This document shows, in pieces, positions 18,550 through 28,080 of a DNA stretch of 64,000 nt. The notes beneath the pieces were generated by a model that saw nothing but the letters and a program-made list of their open reading frames with translations, searched no databases and was not told where the DNA came from. The DNA is taken from assembly GCA_963763365.1 (NCBI GenBank), contig CAVXOE010000006.1:1-64000 (forward strand). The letters run 5' to 3'. Position 1 is the first letter of the stretch. Every line of letters starts with the position of its first letter. Both the position numbers and the translations under genes were made by a program. This DNA comes from VAZQ01 sp963763365. GTDB lineage: Bacteria; Pseudomonadota; Alphaproteobacteria; Rhizobiales; Xanthobacteraceae.

Positions 18550-18660
18550 TCCTCATGCTGAGGAGCGACCGCAGGTCGCGTCTCGAAGCATGGCCACGAG
18601 CGGCGTCCGTCGCCATCCTTCGAGACGACCCTTCGGGCCTCCTCAGGATGAGGTCCTGAG
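18550..18660. repeat. dispersed inverted repeat (CCTCATGCTGAGGAGC type)
   Basis: The left arm is CCTCATGCTGAGGAGC with CGCGTCTCGAAG. The right arm is CCTTCGAGACG with CCTCAGGATGAGG. The arms pair into a long imperfect hairpin. This sequence type is frequent between genes of Bradyrhizobium-like genomes, and may act as an mRNA-stabilising or terminating hairpin after kdsD. Confidence 0.7.
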
Positions 18661-18776
18661 CAAATCGAACTTCGCGGAAAATGAGAGCGGTTCGCACCGC
18701 TATCCCCACTGTGGCCCGAACAGCACACTCGCGGCCATTCGCAAAATTCAGCGCATTTTTTGATTGGCTGGGCGCG

Positions 18777-18854
18777 TGCAATGAGCGAGGTTCCGCCTGC
18801 CTATCATGGGCGTTTCCTCCTTGACTTAGCCCCGCTTCGGCGGGGCTTTTTTTT
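18777..18854 (+). ncRNA. candidate small RNA ending in an intrinsic terminator (MmgR/suhB-like?)
   Basis: Just before a strong terminator lies GGGCGTTTCCTCCTTGAC, an unpaired CCUCC that could bind ribosome sites. This layout, a TTTCCTCC stretch followed by a GC hairpin and T-run, is that of the alphaproteobacterial MmgR (suhB, alpha-r8) RNAs. The 5' end is a guess from the roughly 77-nt size of that family. The opposite strand offers AAGGAGG eight bases before an ATG with a 19-codon frame, so a small peptide is an alternative. Confidence 0.4.
18828..18854 (+). terminator. strong intrinsic terminator
   Basis: AGCCCCGC-TTCG-GCGGGGCT forms a stem with a stable UUCG-type loop, followed directly by eight T. 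It is oriented for plus-strand transcripts. kdsD ends 320 bp upstream, so it more likely ends a separate short RNA. Confidence 0.85.
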
Positions 18855-18892
18855 GCCTTTTGCGCAGCCGACGCAGCGTCGCGTGCGCAAAG

Positions 18893-19336
18893 CTACGACA
18901 CAACGACCGCCAGATTGGCCCCATCCGCGCTCGATATTTTGACGCGGCTGCCGGCCGGACAATCCGGTCCGGTCACGCGCCAGACCGTATCGTCGATCCT
19001 AATCATACCGATGCCGTTGACGATCGGCTTGTCGAGCGTGAACTCGCGGCCGACATAGCCGTCGGTCCGGCGATTGAGGAACGGGCTGTCGCTCGGCGTC
19101 TCGACCTTGCGGGCAAACCTCCGCCATGCCGGGATCATCGCCACCGCGAACACCGCGAATGCGATCACCTGCGTCTGCCACGACCAGTCGACACCGAACG
19201 AGATCGCGCCGACGACGATCGCCGAAAGCCCGAGCCACAGCATGAAGGCACCGGGCGCGAGCACTTCGAGCAGCAGCAGCACCGCCGCCAGGACGAACCA
19301 GTTCCAGGTTCCGAGCGATACGAACCATTGCCACAT
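18893..19336 (-). CDS. NfeD-family membrane protein
   Basis: A 147-residue short NfeD-like protein. Two or three hydrophobic segments (about 11-62: WFVLAAVLLLLEVLAPGAFM and onward) are followed by a C-terminal OB-fold of about 65 residues (GYVGREFTLDKPIVNGIG, IDDTVWRVTGPDCPAGSRV). NfeD proteins partner with SPFH/stomatin proteins in membrane microdomains. The next upstream gene is exactly such a protein, ten bases away, so they form an operon. The start at 19336 is set by GGAGAT upstream. Confidence 0.9.
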   Translation of the reverse strand: MWQWFVSLGTWNWFVLAAVLLLLEVLAPGAFMLWLGLSAIVVGAISFGVDWSWQTQVIAFAVFAVAMIPAWRRFARKVETPSDSPFLNRRTDGYVGREFTLDKPIVNGIGMIRIDDTVWRVTGPDCPAGSRVKISSADGANLAVVVS

Positions 19337-19346
19337 GGGGATCTCC

Positions 19347-20339
19347 TTAGCTCGTACCGGCGCCCGTCGTCGGGACGGTCGCCCGGCGCGCAGGGGCGGT
19401 CGCCGCACTGCCGCCGCTGCCGTGCTCGCCAAACGTCGCCTTGACGATTTCGCCGATGCCGGCGAGCGAGCCGAGCACGCTGGTCGCCTCGAACGGCAGA
19501 ATGAGAATCTTCTGATTGGGCGACGTGGCAAGCTGGCCGAAGGCCTTGAGATACTTGTCGGCGACGAAGTAGTTCAGCGCCGCGATGTCGCCATTGGCGA
19601 CCGCCGCACTCACGACCTCGGTGGCCTTGGCTTCTGCCGCTGCGGACCGCTCGCGCGCCTCGGCGTCGCGGAAGGCGGCTTCCCTGCGGCCTTCGGCCTC
19701 CAGAATCTGGCTCTGCTTCTGGCCTTCCGCGCGCAAGATCGCCGACTGGCGTTGACCTTCCGCTTCCAGGATCACGGCGCGCTTTTCGCGCTCCGCCTTC
19801 ATCTGCCGGCCCATGGCGGCGATGAGGTCGGCCGGCGGGACGATGTCCTTGATCTCGATGCGGTTGACCTTGACGCCCCAGGGCGAGACCGCGGCGTCGA
19901 CCACGCGCAGCAAACGCTCGTTGATCTCGTCGCGATGCGACAGCATCTGATCGAGATCCATGCCGCCCATGACCGAACGGATGTTGGTCATGGTGAGCAC
20001 AATGATAGCCTGATGCAGGTTGGCGACCTCGTAGCTCGCCTTGGCGGCGTCCATCACCTGGAAGAAGGCGATGCCGTCGACCGAGACGGTGGCGTTGTCC
20101 TTGGAGATGACATCCTGTTGCGGGATGTCCATCACCTGCTCCATGACGTTCATCTTGCGGCCAATGCGGTCGATGAACGGCACGATCGGATTGAGGCCGG
20201 ACTCCAGCGTCTTGGTGTATTTGCCAAATCGTTCGACGGTCCAGTGGAAGCCCTGCGGGACCATTTTCACGCCGGCGAACAGCGCCAGCACCACGAGCGC
20301 CAGGAAGACAATCGCGAAAACGTCGAAGCCGAACACCAT
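19347..20339 (-). CDS. SPFH/Band 7 (stomatin/paraslipin) membrane protein
   Basis: A 330-residue protein with one N-terminal membrane helix (VFAIVFLALVVLALFAGV) and a Band 7 domain from about 25 to 180 (KMVPQGFHWTVERFGKYTKT, MDIPQQDVISKDNATVSVDG, VNRIEIKDIVPPADLIAAM). An Ala/Glu/Arg-rich coiled coil (EAEGQRQSAILRAEGQKQSQ and following) drives oligomers. This is the QmcA/paraslipin type, which makes large ring complexes at the inner membrane and often regulates proteases. It is the first gene of a two-gene operon with nfeD. Confidence 0.92.
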   Translation of the reverse strand: MVFGFDVFAIVFLALVVLALFAGVKMVPQGFHWTVERFGKYTKTLESGLNPIVPFIDRIGRKMNVMEQVMDIPQQDVISKDNATVSVDGIAFFQVMDAAKASYEVANLHQAIIVLTMTNIRSVMGGMDLDQMLSHRDEINERLLRVVDAAVSPWGVKVNRIEIKDIVPPADLIAAMGRQMKAEREKRAVILEAEGQRQSAILRAEGQKQSQILEAEGRREAAFRDAEARERSAAAEAKATEVVSAAVANGDIAALNYFVADKYLKAFGQLATSPNQKILILPFEATSVLGSLAGIGEIVKATFGEHGSGGSAATAPARRATVPTTGAGTS

Positions 20340-20470
20340 GGGAGTCGCCCTCTGCTATGTGCCGCAATTGATGTGGCGCGGCGGTCGATTGCCGCAAGTG
20401 CCGTTATATTGTCGTTGCTGCAGCGCACTTCCCTTGAACTGACACAAAGGCCTCACCAGCGCGATTGGTT

Positions 20471-21532
20471 TCAAATCCAACCTTTTAGCTCGCGCAAAGC
20501 CATCTGCCAGATCACCAACATCCCGGGCGCGCTGTCGTTGAGGCACGGGATGGCGGCAAAGTTTTCACCGCCGTTCTTCTTGAAGATATGCGCGTTTTCG
20601 ACCGCGATCTCCTCCAGCGTCTCGAGACAATCGGCCGAGAAGCCGGGCGTGATCACGGCGATATTCTTGACTCCGCTCTTGGCAAGTTTCTTCACCGTCT
20701 TGTCGGTCGCCGGTTCAAGCCACTTGCCGCCGCCGAAGCGCGACTGGAACGTCAGCATCATCTTCTTATCGTCGAACTTGAGCACGCCGCGCAGGAGCCG
20801 CATGGTCTCGACGCACTGGATGTAATACGGGTCGCCCTTGTCGACGAACTCTTTCGGGATGCCGTGAAACGACGCCAGAATGACCTCGGGCTGAAAGCCG
20901 AGACGCGAAATTTCGATCCTGGTCGATGACGCCAGCGACTCGATGTAGACCCGGTCGTTGTAGTATGCCGGAGCAATACGTACCGCCGGCTGGCGGCGCA
21001 TGCGCGTGAGTACACGGAAGACCTCGTCGCAGACGGTCGCGGTCGTCGCCGCGCAATACTGCGGATAGAGCGGCATCACCAGGATACGCTCGCAGCCTTG
21101 CAGAACGAGCGCCTCGACCCGCGACGCGAGCGACGGGTTGCCATATCGCATCGCCCAGTCCACCACGAGATGGCGGCCCAGCGGCTCGAGCGTGCTCGCG
21201 AGTTTCTCGGCCTGCGAGCGCGTAATGGTCTTGAGCGGGGATTCGTTCTTGTCGACGTTCCATATCTTGCGGTAGTCGCGCGCCTTCCGCCACGGCCGCA
21301 CCCGCAGGATGATACCGTTGAGGACGATGTCCCAAAGCGGGCCCTGGTCCTCGATCACCCGCGGATCGGTCAGGAATTCCTTGAGATAACGGCGCACGCC
21401 CGCCGCGTCGGCGGTGTCCGGCGTACCGAGATTGACCAGGAGCACGCCGATTTTGCCGGACACGGCCGGCGGCGGTGCGCCGGCTGGAAGCGTGGTGGCC
21501 GATTGGGTGGGGACGGGCGAAGCGTCATTCAT
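20471..21532 (-). CDS. hemH: ferrochelatase
   Basis: A 353-residue enzyme that inserts Fe2+ into protoporphyrin IX, the last step of heme synthesis, at the cytosolic face of the membrane. Seen: IGVLLVNLGTPDTADAAGVR near residue 28, LPLYPQY-type motif VMPLYPQYCAATTATV, SFHGIPKEFVDKGDPYY with the active-site His, and FQSRFGGGKWLEPATDKTV with PGFSADCLETLEEI near the C-terminus. The N-terminus has a 25-residue Pro/Ala-rich extension. The ATG at 21532 (MNDASPVPTQ) is chosen as family-like. Monocistronic, divergent from the 5'-nucleotidase gene. Confidence 0.96.
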   Translation of the reverse strand: MNDASPVPTQSATTLPAGAPPPAVSGKIGVLLVNLGTPDTADAAGVRRYLKEFLTDPRVIEDQGPLWDIVLNGIILRVRPWRKARDYRKIWNVDKNESPLKTITRSQAEKLASTLEPLGRHLVVDWAMRYGNPSLASRVEALVLQGCERILVMPLYPQYCAATTATVCDEVFRVLTRMRRQPAVRIAPAYYNDRVYIESLASSTRIEISRLGFQPEVILASFHGIPKEFVDKGDPYYIQCVETMRLLRGVLKFDDKKMMLTFQSRFGGGKWLEPATDKTVKKLAKSGVKNIAVITPGFSADCLETLEEIAVENAHIFKKNGGENFAAIPCLNDSAPGMLVIWQMALRELKGWI

Positions 21533-21624
21533 CTCGTTTATCCGTGGCGGGAGCAGCATACGCGATAGCCGCGCGTCGTGCCTGCGTGCTAAGCACACAT
21601 TGCCACTTTATCGCACCAAAGCCC

Positions 21625-23149
21625 ATGTCCGCCACTCGCCGCCTTGTCGTCGCCGCCCTCGTCGGCCTCGCCATTTTCCTGCCGAACGTGCCGGCCGCGG
21701 CCGAAACCGCCCGGGTCACGTTCGTCCTGGTCAACGATATCTACCTGATGTCCGACGTCATGATGCCGGACGGGCAGCGGCGGGGCGGATTTCCGCGGCT
21801 CGCCGCCGTCGTGAAGGCGGAACGGGCGAAGGGCGGGCACGTCATCCTGGCGCACGGCGGCGACACGATCTCGCCCTCCCTGATGTCCGGCATCGACCGT
21901 GGCGCCCACATCATCAAGCTGACCAACATGGTCCATCCCGACATCTTCGTGCCGGGCAACCACGAATTCGATTTCGGCAAGGCGACGTTTTTCCAGCGCA
22001 TGGCGGAGGCGACGTTTCCGCTCTATGCCGCCAACCTGCGCGGCCCAGACGGCCAGCCGCTGCCCAATTTCAAGGATCGTTCGATCGTCACGGTCGACGG
22101 CGTGCGAATCGGGCTGACCGGCGCGGCCTACGACCAGACGCCGGATGCATCGAGCCCCGAGGACCTGAAGTTCCTGCCATCGGTCGAGACCATCAAGGCG
22201 CAGGCCGAGGCCCTGCGGCGCGAGGGCGCCGATTTCGTCGTAGGGGTCGCGCACGTCACCCGCGCCGAGGGCTACGGGATCGTGGCCACGCGCACGGTCG
22301 ACCTCATGCTGACCGGCCATACCCACGATCTCTTCATCAACTACGACGGGCGGAATGCGCTGGTCGAGTTCGAGCTACGATGCGCATTACGTGACGGTGA
22401 TCGACGTCAAGATCGAGGTGAAGCAGGAGGGCGGACGCCGCGTCACAACCTGGTGGCCGGAGTTCCGCGTGATCGACACCGCGACCGTGACACCGGACCC
22501 GGAGGTGGCGGCCGTCGTTGCCGGCTACGAACAACTGCTCAGCCTGGCGCTCGACCAGCCGATCGGCACGACCGCGGTCGAACTCGACAGCCGCGGCGCC
22601 ACGGTGCGCTCGCGCGAGGCGGCCATCGGTGATCTCATCGCGGACGCGATGCGGGTCTCCACGCATGCTGACGCCGCGGTGACGAACGGCGGCGGCATCC
22701 GCGGCGGCCGCATTTTCGCGCCGGGCACATCGATTTCGCGGCGCGATGTCGTCTCCGAGCTGCCGTTCGACAACCGCGTAGTTGTGATCGAGATCAGCGG
22801 CGCCGAGCTCAGGCGGGCGATCGAGAACGGGCTATCGCTATTGCCCAATCCGGCGGGACGATTTCCGCAAGTGTCGGGCCTGACCATCGAGGCCGACCCG
22901 AGCCGCCCGGCCGGCAGCCGCATCACCTCGATCAAGGTTGGAAACGCGCCGCTTGACGAAACCAGGACGTATCGCGTGGCCACCAACGACTTCATGTCGC
23001 GCGGCGGCGACGGCTACACGATGTTCCGAGATGCCAAGCCGATATTGCCCGCAACGGATTCGCCGCTCCTGTCCACCGATGTGATGGACTACATCCAGGA
23101 CATTGGAACCGTGCGAACGGTTGCCGGCGGGCGGATTGTCCTCAAATGA
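21625..23149 (+). CDS. periplasmic 5'-nucleotidase/metallophosphatase (UshA-like), one frameshift
   Basis: About 507 residues when one base is removed. The signal peptide (LVVAALVGLAIFLPNVPAAA) precedes the metallophosphatase domain: HGGDTISPSLMSG, VPGNHEFDFGKATF and LMLTGHTHDLF hold the metal ligands. Near 22369 the frame jumps: GRNALVE is followed in the new frame by SSYDAHYVTVIDV, and one extra T explains it. The C-terminal nucleotidase domain is complete (VTNGGGIRGGRI, LPFDNRVVVIEISG, TNDFMSRGGDGYTMF). It would release phosphate or nucleosides from extracellular nucleotides. As read it is broken; sequencing error or recent mutation are both possible. Confidence 0.88.
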
Positions 23150-23164
23150 AGGTGCTCTAGCTAA

Positions 23165-23725
23165 TCAACGTTCGAACCAGCGCAGCGCTCTGCGCTTATC
23201 AAGATCGAATATTTCGATCAAAGCCTTCGTCAACCTGATCGAGATGGCTGCGGCCAGAAATAACGGCGCGAGCTTATCGATCGTGCTGTCCGGGCTCACT
23301 CCAAAAATCGGGCTGTTGAGCGCCTTCACCAACGCACCGCAGGCAAAGCCGAGATAGACAATGTCCAGCCACTTGACCCAGTTCGGCCCCACGACTCGCC
23401 TGATGTAGGGCTTTTCCGTCAGCCAATATCCCCAGCGCTCGGCGATATAAATCAGGACATAGGACGACAGCAGGATAAATATCACGACCAGGGCAACGAT
23501 ATGCCAAAAGGGATGCTGCTTTGGTTCGGAGGTGATCGTCAGAAAGAGATCGATCGTGAGGACGCAACCGACAATCAGTACTCCGATCAAGGTGACGACA
23601 CTCAAAAAACGATTTTCGCGAAAGATCTTCCAGAACTCAGCGAACTGCATCAGGACCAGAAAGGCCCAAAAAAAGGGGTTGATGAGAAATTCGTTGAACT
23701 TGATGAGAAATTCATTCGTGTCCAT
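23165..23725 (-). CDS. hypothetical four-helix membrane protein
   Basis: A 186-residue protein I do not recognise. Hydrophobic stretches lie at about 17-30, 42-65 (VVTLIGVLIVGCVLTIDLFL), 74-95 (IVALVVIFILLSSYVLIYIA) and 122-137. The C-terminus (IRLTKALIEIFDLDKRRALR) is charged. The N-terminus repeats NEFLIKFNEFLIN. Its base composition is AT-richer than that of its neighbours, hinting at acquisition. Convergent with the 5'-nucleotidase gene, 15 bp apart. Confidence 0.65.
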   Translation of the reverse strand: MDTNEFLIKFNEFLINPFFWAFLVLMQFAEFWKIFRENRFLSVVTLIGVLIVGCVLTIDLFLTITSEPKQHPFWHIVALVVIFILLSSYVLIYIAERWGYWLTEKPYIRRVVGPNWVKWLDIVYLGFACGALVKALNSPIFGVSPDSTIDKLAPLFLAAAISIRLTKALIEIFDLDKRRALRWFER

Positions 23726-23857
23726 GCAATGGCCCCTTCTCCGGCTCGCATGCCGAACCTAGAGTTGGACGCACACACCGCCTAGAAAAATCGGCCATGC
23801 GCTGCTGAAAATGCGCGGCTGCAAATACAAAATCAGCCGCACCCTGGCGCTTCGGAG

Positions 23858-25091
23858 CTACCCGAGCGGACGCTCGTCGGCGATCACCTTGCCGTCGTTC
23901 GGCAGGCTCGCGGGCGCAACCAATTCGACCGTGCCGCGCAGCTTGGTCACCGCCTGGAGCGTGGCGGCGACCGCCTCGTCCAGCCCTGGTGCCGGCGCGG
24001 CACACTCAGCCTTGAGCGTCATCACGTCCTGCTCGCTCGAACGCGCAATGGTAAGCCGCAGCCGTCCAAGCTCCGGATGGCGCTTGCCGACTTCCGCGAC
24101 CTGCGCCGGGTGCACGAACATGCCCTTGACCTTGGTGGTCTGGTCGGCGCGGCCCATCCAGCCGGCGATGCGCATGTTGGTACGTCCGCACGGCGAAGCA
24201 CCAGCCATCGCGGCTGACAGGTCACCGGTCGCGAGGCGGATCATCGGGTAGTCCGGGTTGAACGACGTGACGACGACTTCGCCGACCTCGCCCGGACCGA
24301 CCGGATCGCCGGTACCCGGCCGTACGATCTCGACCAGCACGGTTTCGTTTACGATCATGCCTTCCCGGCTCTCGCTCTCGTAGGCGATCACGCCGAGTTC
24401 GGCCGTGGCGTAGCATTGCAGCACCGCGACACCGCGCGCGGTCAGCTCATCGCGCAGGGATTTCGGCAGCGCCGCGCCGGAGACGAGCCCGCGCCGCAAT
24501 GACGACACATCCTTTTCGGTCTTCGCCGCCGTATCGAGCAGGACCTTCAGAAAATCTGGCGTGCCGAGATAGCCGCTCGGCTTGAGATGAGCGATCGCGT
24601 CGAGCTGCTGCCCGGTGTTGCCGGTGCCGGCCGGAATGACCGCGCAGCCGAGCGCATGCGCGCCCGACTCCATGATGAAGCCGCCCGGCGTGAGATGATA
24701 GGAGAACGCGTTGTGCACAATGTCGCCCGGCCGCATCCCGGCGGCGAACAGCGCACGTGCCGCGCCCCAATGGTCCTTGCCACCGCTTTCCGGCTCGAAC
24801 ACCGGCCCGGGCGACATCAGAAGCCGCCGTACCTTGCCGGGCGCCGCGACGTTAAGGCCGCCGAACGGCGGATGCTCCCTCTGCATCGCGGCGAAATCGG
24901 ATTTGCGGATCACCGGCAGCTTCGCCAGCGCGGCGCGCGAGGTGACGGCGTTGGGATCGACACCGGCAAGTTGCCTCGCCCAACCGGGCGCACTGAGCGC
25001 CAGCGCGATCAGGTCGGGCAGGCGCCCACACAAATCGCACGCGCGCTCGGCCGCAATCGCGGGTTTCGAGGGTGTCGTAGTGCTGCTGCAT
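23858..25091 (-). CDS. phenylacetate-CoA ligase-like adenylate-forming enzyme, one frameshift
   Basis: About 410 residues after correcting one base near 25055: MQQHYDTLETRD from the ATG at 25091 (AAAGGAGACT upstream) continues in the next frame as AAERACDLCGRLPDLIALAL. The PaaK-like core follows: FGGLNVAAPGKVRRLLMSPG, FSYHLTPGGFIMESG, CYATAELGVIAYESESREGM and TGDLSAAMAG, then MGRADQTTKVKGMFVHPAQV at the mobile C-domain. The family activates aryl or other carboxylates as CoA thioesters via an adenylate. It points the same way as the Liv transport block beyond the Uma2 gene, suggesting it activates the imported acid; that link is inference. Confidence 0.85.
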
Positions 25092-25161
25092 GAGTCTCCT
25101 TTATAGAAGACGTCCGGAATGATATGCTTCGATCGAGTTTGAAACCAGTCGCAGGATAACG

Positions 25162-25764
25162 ATGGCAGAGCCTCAGCTTCGTCGCATGGCGCAGGATGAG
25201 TTCTTTGCCTGGCAAGAGCGCCAAGGCAAGCTCTACGAACTCGTCGATGGACTGCCGGTCTTGCCGTTGAAGATGATGACGGGTGCCTCACAGCGGCATG
25301 ACCGCGTAGCGGTCAACGTAATTGTATCCCTCGCAAATCAGCTTCGCGGCGGTCCTTGCCGGCCCACAACAGATGATCTTGCCGTGCGCATTCCTACCGG
25401 AAACGTTCGGCGTCCCGACGTAACCATCGAGTGCGGAGGTCAGGGTGGACTGCGCGAATTCGCGGTACGTGAGCCGCGGGTTGTAGTCGAGGTCCTCTCG
25501 CCCAGCACTATGAGCTTCGATCGCATTCGTAAACTCCCCGAGTACCAGACCATCTCATCGGTGTGCCACATCCTGCTGGTCGATACCGAAGCACCGCGCG
25601 TCGATCTCTGGTCACGGGAACCCGACGGCCGCTGGGTGCAGACGAAATACGACGGGCTGCGCGCACGCGTCGAGCTTCCGACCATTGGCGCCGCGCTCGC
25701 GCTCGCCGACGTCTTCGAAGGACTGGATTTCCAGGATCGTCCGTTGCCGGACGACAACGATTAG
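25162..25764 (+). CDS. Uma2-family (DUF820) endonuclease-fold protein
   Basis: A 200-residue protein of the Uma2 family, PD-(D/E)XK-like nucleases frequent as single genes in cyanobacteria and alphaproteobacteria; true function is unknown. Visible: QGKLYELVDGLPVLPLKMM with the first Glu, a PDVTIECGGQ strand with the catalytic Asp-x-Glu region, VVVEVLSPSTMSFDRIRKLP with the Glu and downstream Lys, and YQTISSVCHILLVDTEAPRV. It lies on the opposite strand between the PaaK-like gene and livF, and overlaps the end of livF by four bases. It is likely a later insertion that split an operon. Confidence 0.85.
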   Translation: MAEPQLRRMAQDEFFAWQERQGKLYELVDGLPVLPLKMMTGASQRHDRVAVNVIVSLANQLRGGPCRPTTDDLAVRIPTGNVRRPDVTIECGGQGGLREFAVREPRVVVEVLSPSTMSFDRIRKLPEYQTISSVCHILLVDTEAPRVDLWSREPDGRWVQTKYDGLRARVELPTIGAALALADVFEGLDFQDRPLPDDND

Positions 25765-26651
25765 GCCAGCCATCGTTTCCTTCGGCGGTAGTGCTTGCCT
25801 TCACGGAAGGATTTGCGGCGGCCTTCGGATACGCCGAGATAGAACTCCTTCACGTCCTCGTTTTCGGAGAGCGCCTTGGCTTCGCCGTCGAGCACGACGC
25901 GGCCGTTTTCGAGCACGTAGCCGTAGCGCGCATAGCGCAGCGCAAGCCGGGTATTCTGCTCGGCGAGCAGGAACGACACGCCTTCCCTGGCGTTGAGATT
26001 GCCGACGATCTCGAAAATCTCCTCGACCAGCTGCGGCGCAAGGCCCATCGACGGCTCGTCGAGCAGGATCATCTTCGGCCGCGACATCAGCGCGCGCCCG
26101 ATGGCGCACATCTGCTGTTCGCCGCCCGAAATATAGCCCGTGATCGCGCGCCGCCGTTCGCGCAGCCGCGGGAAATAAGAATAAACCAGCTCGACGTCCC
26201 GCCGGACGGCCGCATGACCGTCGCGGCGCGTGTAGGCGCCGGTCAAGAGGTTCTCCTCGACCGAGAGATGCGCGAAGCAGTGGCGGCCTTCCATCACCTG
26301 GATGCAGCCGCGCCGCACCAGATCGCTCGGCGTGAGCGCGTGCACGGTGGCGCCGTCGAAGACGATCGAGCCTTTTGTCACTTCGCCACGCTCGGCGGAC
26401 AGAAGATTGGAGATCGCCTTCAGCGTCGTCGACTTGCCGGCGCCGTTCGCGCCAAGGAGCGCGACGATCTGGCCTTTCGGCACGGCGAGTGACACGCCCT
26501 TGAGGACGAGAATGACGTGATTGTAGACGACCTCGATGTTGTTGACCGAGAGGATCGCGGCCGACACCGGCGCACTTGTAGGCGTGACGAACGCGGAAGG
26601 AGACAGCATCGCTGCCGTCTCCTTTGCGTCGTGTTCGGCCTGCGCCGGCAT
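25761..26651 (-). CDS. livF: branched-chain amino acid-type ABC transporter ATPase (LivF)
   Basis: A 296-residue ABC ATPase that drives import through LivH/LivM. Walker A is at about 67-74 (LLGANGAGKST), the Q-loop/EGRHCFAHLSVEENL typical of LivF follows, then the ABC signature ISGGEQQM, Walker B MILLDEPSMGLAPQ and the switch AEQNTRLAL. The start ATG at 26651 overlaps the upstream TGA (TGATG), so translation is probably coupled. A 30-residue Ala/Pro-rich N-tail is longer than usual. The partner ATPase LivG is not in the window. Confidence 0.93.
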   Translation of the reverse strand: MPAQAEHDAKETAAMLSPSAFVTPTSAPVSAAILSVNNIEVVYNHVILVLKGVSLAVPKGQIVALLGANGAGKSTTLKAISNLLSAERGEVTKGSIVFDGATVHALTPSDLVRRGCIQVMEGRHCFAHLSVEENLLTGAYTRRDGHAAVRRDVELVYSYFPRLRERRRAITGYISGGEQQMCAIGRALMSRPKMILLDEPSMGLAPQLVEEIFEIVGNLNAREGVSFLLAEQNTRLALRYARYGYVLENGRVVLDGEAKALSENEDVKEFYLGVSEGRRKSFREGKHYRRRKRWLA

Positions 26652-27970
26652 CAGTTGGTCGCCAGGCACCCCGGGGTGAGCTTCTTCTCGGCCGCGTATT
26701 TTGCCGCCGCCTCCTTGACCATCGGGACGATCACCTTGTCGTCGCTGGTGTACCAGTCGGAGGTGATCTTCCAGTCCTTACCGTCCCAGGTCTGGATACG
26801 GCCGGTGCGAGCGCCTTCATGGTCCTGGCAGGACACCTTGATCGGCTTCACCTCGCTCTCGAAGCCAAGCTCCTTCAGGCGGTCGGCCGTCAGGTCGAGA
26901 TTTTCAAGACCCCAGCGCACCTGCTCGCCGGTCAACGGCTTCTTGCCGAACTTCGCCTGTGCGGTGCGGATCGCTTCGATGCCAAGCATGCCATCGATGA
27001 GGCCGCGAACGTAGAGGATCTCGCCGGTGTCCTCCCACTTGGCGTTGCCCTGGCCTTTGTCGAACACGTACTTCTTGAGGTCGTCGTGCAACCTGAAGCG
27101 GCCGGACGAGTGCTGCAGCGTGATCGCGTTGTAGCCGACCGCGCTAGCTTCGGCGGGACGCGTGTCCTGCTCGGCGCCGGCCCACCACACGCCGTACATC
27201 TTGTCGCGCGGATAGCCGACCGCCACCGCCTCCTTGATGGCGGTCGAATTCATGATGCCCCAGCCCCAGAGCAGCACGTAGTCCGGCCGGTTCTGGCGGA
27301 TTTGCAGCCAGGTGGCTTTCTGCTCGACGCCGGGGTGGGTGACTGGAAGGAGCAGCGGTTCGAACCCGTGCATCTGCGCGCGCTTCTGCAGGAGCGCGAT
27401 CGGCTCCTTGCCGTAAGGCGAGTCGTGATAAACGAGCGCGATCTTCTTGCCCTTGAGCTTGTCGAACCCGCCTTCCTTCTTGGCGATGTGCTGAAGCAGG
27501 ATGTCGGCGGCCGTCCAATAGGTGCCGAGCAGCGGGAAGTTCCACTGGAACACCGCACCGTCCCGCGATTCCGAGCGGCCGTAGCCCATGGTGATGATCG
27601 GGATCTTGTCGACCGGCGCCTTCTCGGTCAGCGCGAACGTGATGCCCGTCGACAACGGGATCACATAGGCTGCGCCCGTCGGGCCCTTGCCCTTGAGGCG
27701 CTCGTAGCATTCGACGCCGCGGTCGGTGGCGTAGCCGGTGTCGCATTCCTCGTAGACGATCTTGACGCCGTTGATGCCGCCGTCGCGCTCGTTGACCAGC
27801 CGGTAGTAGTCGGCGACGCCGTTGGCGAACGGGATTCCGTTCGGCGCGTAGGCGCCCGTCCGGTAGACCAGATGCGGGATGAACTGCTCGTTCTGCGCGA
27901 CTGCCGGCGCGGCGACCATGGCGCCGCCGACCGCCAACGTGAGAGCAATCCCTACCTGTCTTAGAACCAT
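26651..27970 (-). CDS. ABC transporter substrate-binding protein (Liv-type)
   Basis: A 439-residue periplasmic binding protein of the large type found with amide/aromatic or branched-chain Liv systems. The signal peptide ends PAVAQ at about residue 25. The mature start NEQFIPHLVYRTGAYAPNGI and GVADYYRLVNERDGGING (NERDGGI in place of the usual N-xx-GGI) are characteristic. KKIALVYHDSPYGKEPI and YGVWWAGAEQD follow. The second of two adjacent ATGs (27970) has the better spacing from GGAGG. It is translationally coupled to livF. Ligand unknown; aromatic acids are a reasonable guess given the PaaK-like gene nearby. Confidence 0.92.
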   Translation of the reverse strand: MVLRQVGIALTLAVGGAMVAAPAVAQNEQFIPHLVYRTGAYAPNGIPFANGVADYYRLVNERDGGINGVKIVYEECDTGYATDRGVECYERLKGKGPTGAAYVIPLSTGITFALTEKAPVDKIPIITMGYGRSESRDGAVFQWNFPLLGTYWTAADILLQHIAKKEGGFDKLKGKKIALVYHDSPYGKEPIALLQKRAQMHGFEPLLLPVTHPGVEQKATWLQIRQNRPDYVLLWGWGIMNSTAIKEAVAVGYPRDKMYGVWWAGAEQDTRPAEASAVGYNAITLQHSSGRFRLHDDLKKYVFDKGQGNAKWEDTGEILYVRGLIDGMLGIEAIRTAQAKFGKKPLTGEQVRWGLENLDLTADRLKELGFESEVKPIKVSCQDHEGARTGRIQTWDGKDWKITSDWYTSDDKVIVPMVKEAAAKYAAEKKLTPGCLATN

Positions 27971-28080
27971 CATTTCCTCCACTGGGTTGACCTGGTTCGG
28001 CCCTGCGGCCAGCCGGTCATTGCTGTTGCGGGCTGCGCCCCCGCTTCTGGGCGTAATAGTGCCCGTGAAACGGCCGCTTC

